29,523 nt of DNA from a virus, in the IMG/VR virus record IMGVR_UViG_3300037882_001239, positions 1-29,523 of that record, one strand, 5' to 3'. Numbering within the stretch: position 1 is the first letter of the stretch; the number at the start of each line of letters is the position of its first letter. Shown here piece by piece: positions 24,003 to 29,523 of the stretch. Under the pieces are notes generated by a model. The model had not been told where the DNA came from. It searched no databases and saw nothing but the letters and a program-made list of their open reading frames with translations. The position numbers were made by a program, and so were the translations under genes.

Positions 24003-24845
24003 ATGGCCATTGCTGGTAGATGCGGGACTTCCCTACGGACTACATTACGCCCCACGTTGCGGGGGTGCAACACTGATTGGGAGTTCCTCCTTCCCGGTGC
24101 GGTTGACCCAACAGACGCGAGTAGTCGCTGGCGAGCTGACTCGTACACATATTCAACCGGAACGCTGCTCGACACAGGGACCAGTGGTTACAATCTGGTA
24201 GCCGTTGACCCAGCGGACGAGAGACCAACGCTTGTCACGGAGTGGAGTCCTAGTGGCCTCCCGGCCATGCTATTTGATGGCGTGCAAAACCGGCTTCAGC
24301 ACGAGAATGGCGCTAGCTCCCCTGGATATACGCGCCGTGCGCATCCGACAGCTTCGGGTGCGTTTGCGGCCATCTTTGTCGGCGATATGACTAATTTCTC
24401 TACTTATCGCTACATATTTTCTGAGGCGTGTGACCCATCAACCGGTATTTGGCTTACCAGTTTTCTGGTAGGGGCCTCGGGCGAGATTCAGATTCAGCGG
24501 TTCGGGGGAGCTGGCACGGGCAGTGCGCTCACGGGAAATGGTTACATCACAAATGGCGTTCCTTTCGTGATGGGTGTCCGTGTCGAGTCGACGCTCTTGA
24601 CCCTTTGGGTGAACCGAACCAAGATCCTCAACGCTGTTGCGTTTGACGGGAACAATCAATCTTGTTGGTTATCTAGGCGTTCTCTGGGTGCTCAGTCAAC
24701 TGGGACAGGGGCTGGCAGCGCCAACCAACCATGGCTTGGACACTCCGCAGAGACCCTTTTCTGGAACGCCGCAGTATTCCCTTCAGAAGCGGTATTCGGA
24801 ACCTACATGGATTGGTGTCACAACTACTACGAGATTCCCTATTAA
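24003..24845 (+). CDS. LamG/concanavalin-A-like lectin-type receptor-binding protein
   Basis: This encodes 280 residues. The pattern SRWRADSYTYSTGTLLDTGTSGYNLVAVDPADERPTL, then GLPAMLFDGVQNRL, then FAAIFVGDMTNFSTYRYIFSE, GEIQIQRFGG and ETLFWNAAVFPSEAVFGTYMDWCHNYYEI is typical of concanavalin-A-like (LamG-type) jelly-roll domains that bind glycans, including the common closing xxxLxxYxxxxY element. It is probably a receptor-binding or accessory fibre protein. It begins two bases after the preceding stop, with a GTAGCC leader and no Shine-Dalgarno. A stretch near 24,380-24,430 looks more AT-rich than the neighbouring genes. Confidence 0.75.
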   Translation: MAIAGRCGTSLRTTLRPTLRGCNTDWEFLLPGAVDPTDASSRWRADSYTYSTGTLLDTGTSGYNLVAVDPADERPTLVTEWSPSGLPAMLFDGVQNRLQHENGASSPGYTRRAHPTASGAFAAIFVGDMTNFSTYRYIFSEACDPSTGIWLTSFLVGASGEIQIQRFGGAGTGSALTGNGYITNGVPFVMGVRVESTLLTLWVNRTKILNAVAFDGNNQSCWLSRRSLGAQSTGTGAGSANQPWLGHSAETLFWNAAVFPSEAVFGTYMDWCHNYYEIPY

Positions 24846-24850
24846 TCCCT

Positions 24851-25696
24851 ATGAGGCCATTCCTTCTCTTACCGCTCTTCCTCGCAGCTTGCGCGAGCCC
24901 ACGACTTCCACTTGAACCGGTCAGCGTTCTGGAGCTGTCCGCGATCCGATCGGAAATCTCCGCGGATGCTGTAGACGTGCCCACCCCGAACATCAGCGCC
25001 CCATTCAACAAGGCGTTGGTGAATCTACTTGGCCCCCCCACGGAAGACGCTAAGGAAATCTTCGCGGGCTACAGTGTGACCGGGCATTCTGTCTGGTCGG
25101 ACAATTGGTTGAGGGGCTTCGATTTCAGCGGGGTGGCTTGGGATAGCACCCGAGCAGGGACCTTGATCACTCCTAGGCATGTCATCATGGCGAAACATTA
25201 TCCAAGGGCAGTAGGATCAAAGCTTACCTTCCACCTCCCGAACGGAGACCCGTTGGTCCGTACGTTGGTAGACCGTCAGAGCCTCTCCATTACGGACGTG
25301 TCCATCGGCCTTCTGGACGAACCTGCTACGGGGTGTGCTGTCTACCCCATCATGGCTCCCGGCTACGACTGGGAGAAGGCCCTCTACGGCGCTTACGGCT
25401 TTGTCTGCGACCAGGAAAGGAAGGTGCTGCTCTACCAGCTCACTCAGTTCAATGATCTCTTCGTTGGTCTCAGGGGATCGGACGACACCACGCCCGCATT
25501 CATGCGAGAACCTTTAATCTCGGGGGATTCCGGCCACCCAGCCTTCTTCCCCTACGGAAATAATCAGCTCATCTTGCTCACCTGTCACTGGTTTGGGGGA
25601 GCCGGAACTTCCGGTCCCAACCCTTCCGGAGAAATGATCAAGTCTGCTATAATCGACGCCGTCAATGTGATGGATGCCCGGAACCCGCAAGCATAG
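24851..25696 (+). CDS. Predicted lipoprotein with trypsin-like serine protease triad
   Basis: This encodes 281 residues. I chose ATG 24851 because it lies 5 bases after the previous stop and directly begins a lipoprotein signal (MRPFLLLPLFLAAC, lipobox LAAC with Cys14). The longer open frame upstream overlaps the lectin gene. A chymotrypsin-family triad can be read: GTLITPRHVIMAKHY (H116, parallel to TAAHC), TDVSIGLL (D149) and ISGDSGHPAFF (S227 in GDSGxP). The mature protein would be anchored in the cell envelope of a diderm host. Why a phage makes it is not clear: envelope remodelling, exclusion of other phages, or processing of virion proteins are possible. Its last 35 bases overlap the end of the primase-helicase gene on the other strand. 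Confidence 0.82.
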   Translation: MRPFLLLPLFLAACASPRLPLEPVSVLELSAIRSEISADAVDVPTPNISAPFNKALVNLLGPPTEDAKEIFAGYSVTGHSVWSDNWLRGFDFSGVAWDSTRAGTLITPRHVIMAKHYPRAVGSKLTFHLPNGDPLVRTLVDRQSLSITDVSIGLLDEPATGCAVYPIMAPGYDWEKALYGAYGFVCDQERKVLLYQLTQFNDLFVGLRGSDDTTPAFMREPLISGDSGHPAFFPYGNNQLILLTCHWFGGAGTSGPNPSGEMIKSAIIDAVNVMDARNPQA

Positions 25697-27848
25697 CTGG
25701 GAAGTCCACTACGTATTGAGTGACCCTCCCCGTAACGTCGCGTTCGATTCTGGGGTCCGACTTGGCCACCTTAGCGATCGTCCTTCCCAGGACGGCGACC
25801 CCAGGGAAAGTGGATTGAAAGGAGGCTTGGAATCCCCCGCTGGGGAAGGTCTTGGCGAACTCATACACGTCTGACGCGGTCACCGCTTGGGGAAATTCGT
25901 CTCCCCCGTTCTTTATCTGGGTCGCCATCATGTGGATTACCCGAATGATCATGTGATCCCGATCACTTGCCAGGTCCCCCGCTTCGACGATTGGTTGGAG
26001 AGACGGATCATGGAAAGGGAGGATGCCGAAACGCCCACACTTCAACTCGTCGGGAATCACCATGTCCCGTAGATAGGCGGCAAACGAAGGGAGTTCCTCC
26101 GTGATGAGCTGTTCATCGGACGGGTAGAAATCCATCTTGCCCGGCGTGGTTTCCACGTAGCTCATCTTGTCATATAGTGAACCGGTATGCGGGAGGGCGT
26201 CCAGGCTAGAGGAATCGCTGTTGCAGGCTATGATCAACCTACCGTGCCAGGTTATCTCAGTGGCTTCGGTAAACATCGCCCTTGCCCTCACTGTGTCGTC
26301 TGCCAGGGTTTTCTTCAGGTTGTCCGCGAAGGCCCTCCCTCTCGTTCTCCCGAGATCATTCGGAATGTCTGAGAGATACCAGATTGGCTTGGCGAATGCC
26401 TGCATGTTGAATGCATCAGTCCCTAAGAGGAATGCCTGCGGGTCCATTGCGCCCCCAAATAGGTTTCCCAGGATTCCACGGGCGAAGAAATTCTTACCGA
26501 CCCCTGGAGGACCGATCATGAGCATCCCAAGTCCCCGGCACGGAAAGCCATTGGTGGCGCTGTGGTAGGCATGGGCGACCCATAAGAGCATATGCTCACG
26601 GACTTCCGGACGGAAGCAGGTCTCGAAGAACTCCGCCACCCGAGGGAAACCTTCCCCCCAGGCGACCTTTCCCTTAGTTGCTCGGATGGCTTGGACATCG
26701 CTGGTATTCAGGAAAAGAGAGCCACCATTGGTCCGGATAGGGCCAGGCTTGCGGAATAGGCACGGGCCAGATCCACGCACCCGCTGAGTTTGATTGATCA
26801 GCTCTAGGCCGGATTCCATGGCGCTGATGGTTTCCCCCTTTACCGGGATCGCCGTCAGACCCTTACTCTTGAGCGCAATTTTTATCGAACTCAGGGTCTC
26901 AGTCTCCCAGACCCCGTTAATGTTCCGCCAGTAGACCTTGCCTTCCTGGTAAATATCCTCTACCGCTTGGGCGGTGAGGGTGTCCAGAACTTCCCCCACC
27001 GCTTCTATCCCACACAGTCGGCGGTCTGACCAAGGCATGAACCCGTCTGTCCCAGACCAATTGTAGATCCCGTTTGTATATATCCGACATGCGGTTACGT
27101 TGTCCGCCTCGGGATCGTAGAAGCGGTGGTAGCGCTGACCTGGTTCGAAATCCTCCCAGACTATACCGGCGTGTGGGTATTTTTCTGATAAGATGGACCT
27201 GATCTTGGCGATCGGGACATCCTTGTCCTTGGAATATTGCCACCGATTACGGGTAGCTGCCATGATCATTTCCCTCAAGGATAGCAGGACCGTATTAGAG
27301 ACTGGACGCTTTCGGATTGGCGACCAGTCCCGCCCGATCTCGAAGACATGGTGGGGACTGGTGACCGCCGCCATGTCTACTGTTCCGGGCAGCGATTTCA
27401 GACCTGCCTTGGAGATAAACGTGGAGATGAACTTGCTGTAGGCTTCCTTGCCACACACCGGGATCTCACGGTCAAACTCGTAATGCAAGTGGAAACCTGT
27501 AGAGTACGACCTGGAGATGAACTGGGGGAGATAGCGAGCTTCTACCACCTTCTCTATGTGCCGCTTCATGCTTCCCATGGACACATGAGCGTCGTCGATA
27601 TCCACAACGATCCCGCCAAATAGAATCCCTGGGTTGTCGTGGCTAGGCCGCTTTGTGGGGTCCTCGGGCTTGACCAAGGTGATGAAGTAGCCCTCGAACG
27701 ACACGTTGCTCCAGTTGTTCTTCTCCCCTTGGCCGTAGTCAGACAGCTGGTCGACGATATCTTCGGCTGGGGATCTTAGCTCCTCCAGCTCCTGGGTGGC
27801 CAGGTTCTTGAGGACTCGGTAGGTAATAGCGCTTTTTATGACCGCCAT
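25662..27848 (-). CDS. AEP-type primase fused to SF3-type helicase
   Basis: This encodes 728 residues. The N-terminal 130 residues show archaeo-eukaryotic primase features: GGIVVDIDDAH (D83, D85 as metal ligands) and SRSYSTGFHLHYEFD (H120/H122). The C-terminal half is an ATPase of the D5/SF3 type: Walker A GPPGVGKN at 446-453, a Walker-B-like YLSDIPND, and a motif-C-like LIIACNSD. The protein would unwind the fork and lay primers. The ATG lies 12 bases downstream of the polymerase stop, so the two form an operon on the - strand. No Shine-Dalgarno is visible. It converges on the lipoprotein gene with a 35-bp overlap of coding ends. Confidence 0.88.
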   Translation of the reverse strand: MAVIKSAITYRVLKNLATQELEELRSPAEDIVDQLSDYGQGEKNNWSNVSFEGYFITLVKPEDPTKRPSHDNPGILFGGIVVDIDDAHVSMGSMKRHIEKVVEARYLPQFISRSYSTGFHLHYEFDREIPVCGKEAYSKFISTFISKAGLKSLPGTVDMAAVTSPHHVFEIGRDWSPIRKRPVSNTVLLSLREMIMAATRNRWQYSKDKDVPIAKIRSILSEKYPHAGIVWEDFEPGQRYHRFYDPEADNVTACRIYTNGIYNWSGTDGFMPWSDRRLCGIEAVGEVLDTLTAQAVEDIYQEGKVYWRNINGVWETETLSSIKIALKSKGLTAIPVKGETISAMESGLELINQTQRVRGSGPCLFRKPGPIRTNGGSLFLNTSDVQAIRATKGKVAWGEGFPRVAEFFETCFRPEVREHMLLWVAHAYHSATNGFPCRGLGMLMIGPPGVGKNFFARGILGNLFGGAMDPQAFLLGTDAFNMQAFAKPIWYLSDIPNDLGRTRGRAFADNLKKTLADDTVRARAMFTEATEITWHGRLIIACNSDSSSLDALPHTGSLYDKMSYVETTPGKMDFYPSDEQLITEELPSFAAYLRDMVIPDELKCGRFGILPFHDPSLQPIVEAGDLASDRDHMIIRVIHMMATQIKNGGDEFPQAVTASDVYEFAKTFPSGGFQASFQSTFPGVAVLGRTIAKVAKSDPRIERDVTGRVTQYVVDFPAMLAGSGHPSH

Positions 27849-27860
27849 GACAACATTCTA

Positions 27861-29523
27861 CTAATCCTTGTCATAATGTGCAACGATGCGTGGGCTACAA
27901 GACAGTGGGAGCTCCGGTGCCCAGGTTGGTGAGGTGCTCATGATCTCTTTCATCCGGGCAGCTGCCCAGTCTGCTTGATCCTCGGGGACTTCACAAATAA
28001 TTTCGTCGTGAACATGGAGGACCACGTCCCCGATCTCCGCTTCGACCTCCAGTATCATTTCTGCGAGGATATCCCTACACATAGCTTGAATATAATTCTC
28101 GCATAGCTTTCCGCCATAATAGCCCGAAGCAGGCATTCCCAACTGGGCGTAGGCCCGGACTTCTGTCTTGCCCGCGTTCGAATCCGTATGGACGTGGACT
28201 TTACGATAGCTCAGGTGCCGCCCCGAGGGCAACTTGATGAACATGTCCCGGCCAATATGGTGTCGGATCATCGCATCGAAGTTGGCCCAGATGGCGGTAA
28301 TCCCTGGGTTGGCTTCGCGGAACTCCGTGCACACCCGAACGGATTCCTCCCTCTCAAATTTGAGACGGTCTCCGGGTGTCAGGTCTGCGGACGCCCCTGG
28401 GATCAGATCCAGCCCCATTGATTTACAGAAATCCATAAAGCGATCGGCCCAGCACTGGTAGCCAAGCCCGAGGACACGGGCCTTGGCAAGCTTCCTTCCT
28501 TTGGGGTCCACGTCCGCCATCACACCGGGGTCCTTGTATCCCATCGTCCGCCTCGCGTGCGCCTCGTAGACATCCATACCACTTTTGATCAGTTCGAGCT
28601 GTTCCCAGTCTTCCGCCTTCCATAGGAGAGCCCGAGCTTCCACCTGGGCAAGGTCCCCATTGATGAAGACATGACCGGGGGACGCTTGGAAGACATTGCG
28701 GATATTCACACCTGCCACGGGGGCGGTGGAGAGATTCTGCATATTCAAGCCCGCCTCTCCGGACCATCGGAGCGTTGCCGCGCCGCCATATTTCAGGCTG
28801 GCATGTACCCGGTCATCCCGTCCTCGACGATCCCGAATTGATTTGACCACCTTCACCGTGCGATTCAGTGAGCGGTAGCGTTGCATGGCCTTGGCCGCCT
28901 TCACTTCAGGGCTGTCCTCGCCATGGAGCTTCACCCAAGCCTGGAAAATAGGGCTGGTCTTCGCCGTGGTGCGGGGTGGGGTCACGTCCAGATCATTACA
29001 GAGTTGCACCAACGCCTTGGGCGAGAGTAGGGCGATCGGTTTCCCCTTATCATCCCTCGTGCCGTACCAGGGAATCTCCAATTTGAGATCCTCGGTAGCC
29101 ACGGACAGGTCCTTGATCGTCTCAATCAGCTTGGCATCGTCCACGTAGATTCCGCGGTGGCACATCTCGCCGGTATGGGCGGAGACTTTCCGCTCGATCT
29201 CGGGCCATAGGTGCCCGTAATCCTGCCAGATATCCAGGCAGATCCTGGCATCATCGAAAGCGTAGTCCTCCAAAGATTGGAGTTCTTCAGGGGTCAAGTC
29301 CTCGGACATCCTGCCCTTCATCCCGTCCCGGATGTCCTTTGCCATCTCGACCTCATAGAGCCCCTTGGCAGCTACCTTAAGAGATCGACCCACGCCGAGG
29401 TAGGCGCAAAGATCGGCGGTACAGTGCCATTCCGCGGGGCCCTCACCTCCCCATTCGTTGGCGAGCCAGATTGACTTATCAAACGTGCGATTGTGGGAGA
29501 CCCAAGTGGCCCCGGCGATGTGA
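27861..29523 (-). CDS. Family A DNA polymerase with 3'-5' exonuclease (5' end outside window)
   Basis: The frame is open to the window edge, so at least 554 residues are present and the true start is outside. A GTG at 29393 is not the start, since conserved exonuclease sequence continues upstream (SHNRTFDKSIW, Exo II; then DYAFDDA, Exo III). Polymerase motif A is NGDLAQVEARALLW (Asp codon 28653-28655). Motif B is RKLAKARVLGLGYQ, with Leu (codon 28470-28472) where E. coli Pol I has Phe762, and Gln instead of Gly after the Tyr. Motif C is LHVHDEIICEVP (HDE at 28002-28010). It is the replicative polymerase of the phage, co-transcribed with the primase-helicase. Confidence 0.93.
   Translation of the reverse strand, partial: HIAGATWVSHNRTFDKSIWLANEWGGEGPAEWHCTADLCAYLGVGRSLKVAAKGLYEVEMAKDIRDGMKGRMSEDLTPEELQSLEDYAFDDARICLDIWQDYGHLWPEIERKVSAHTGEMCHRGIYVDDAKLIETIKDLSVATEDLKLEIPWYGTRDDKGKPIALLSPKALVQLCNDLDVTPPRTTAKTSPIFQAWVKLHGEDSPEVKAAKAMQRYRSLNRTVKVVKSIRDRRGRDDRVHASLKYGGAATLRWSGEAGLNMQNLSTAPVAGVNIRNVFQASPGHVFINGDLAQVEARALLWKAEDWEQLELIKSGMDVYEAHARRTMGYKDPGVMADVDPKGRKLAKARVLGLGYQCWADRFMDFCKSMGLDLIPGASADLTPGDRLKFEREESVRVCTEFREANPGITAIWANFDAMIRHHIGRDMFIKLPSGRHLSYRKVHVHTDSNAGKTEVRAYAQLGMPASGYYGGKLCENYIQAMCRDILAEMILEVEAEIGDVVLHVHDEIICEVPEDQADWAAARMKEIMSTSPTWAPELPLSCSPRIVAHYDKD

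Noticed and set aside
24731-24850. Longer N-terminus for the lipoprotein gene
   Set aside because: It would overlap the lectin-like gene by over 100 bases and would bury the clear lipoprotein signal that begins at 24851.
29391-29393. GTG as start of the DNA polymerase
   Set aside because: The frame stays open to the window edge and encodes the conserved Exo II segment upstream, so the true start is outside.
1-29523. CRISPR arrays, insertion sequences, integrase and attachment sites
   Set aside because: I looked for spaced direct repeats, terminal inverted repeats and transposase or recombinase genes and saw none.

Overview
The window is part of the genome of a tailed bacteriophage with short-tailed (podovirus, T7-like) virion architecture. 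On the + strand, from 2 to 25,696, runs an almost gapless virion module in T7 order: portal, scaffold, capsid, tail-tube proteins A and B (gp11/gp12-like), a small acetyltransferase-like protein in the gp13 position, internal virion proteins (gp14-, gp15- and gp16-like), and a tail fibre with a T7-type N-terminal domain. On the - strand, from 29,523 down to 25,662, lie two replication genes: a family A DNA polymerase, cut by the window edge, and an AEP-type primase joined to an SF3-type helicase. The two blocks converge and their last genes overlap by 35 bp. In T7 itself all genes lie on one strand, so this is a different genome plan with a similar virion. I see no integrase, RNA polymerase, recognisable terminase, recognisable endolysin or tRNA here.

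Layout. 2-3,810: the end of an unknown gene, a proline-rich small protein, portal, two small unknown proteins and the scaffold. 3,867-3,901: a strong intrinsic terminator, then about 160 bases without a gene. 4,064-5,777: major capsid protein and two small proteins probably linked to the head, followed by a second hairpin (5,805-5,840). 5,848-9,442: tail-tube proteins A and B and two small tail-associated proteins. 9,446-20,555: a membrane-anchored coiled-coil protein and the internal (ejected) proteins, translationally coupled by overlapping stop/start codons. They end in a giant 2,801-residue protein that carries a kinase-like domain and a zinc-metallopeptidase motif. 20,555-25,696: tail fibre, two small beta-rich or lectin-like proteins, and a predicted lipoprotein with a trypsin-like catalytic triad.

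The host cannot be named from this sequence. Base composition is moderately GC-rich by eye. The lipoprotein signal and the ejection proteins fit a diderm (Gram-negative) host. Most starts have no Shine-Dalgarno sequence, and several virion genes instead have leaders rich in A and C or lacking G, which suggests a host group that relies little on Shine-Dalgarno.

The most unusual signals are: (1) a perfect palindrome at 9,513-9,528 that matches the bacterial chromosomal parS (ParB-binding) site and lies inside a coding sequence; (2) the kinase-like and peptidase modules in a protein expected to be injected into the host; (3) the predicted lipoprotein protease next to the fibre genes; (4) a leucine at the polymerase position that has been correlated with phage lifestyle.
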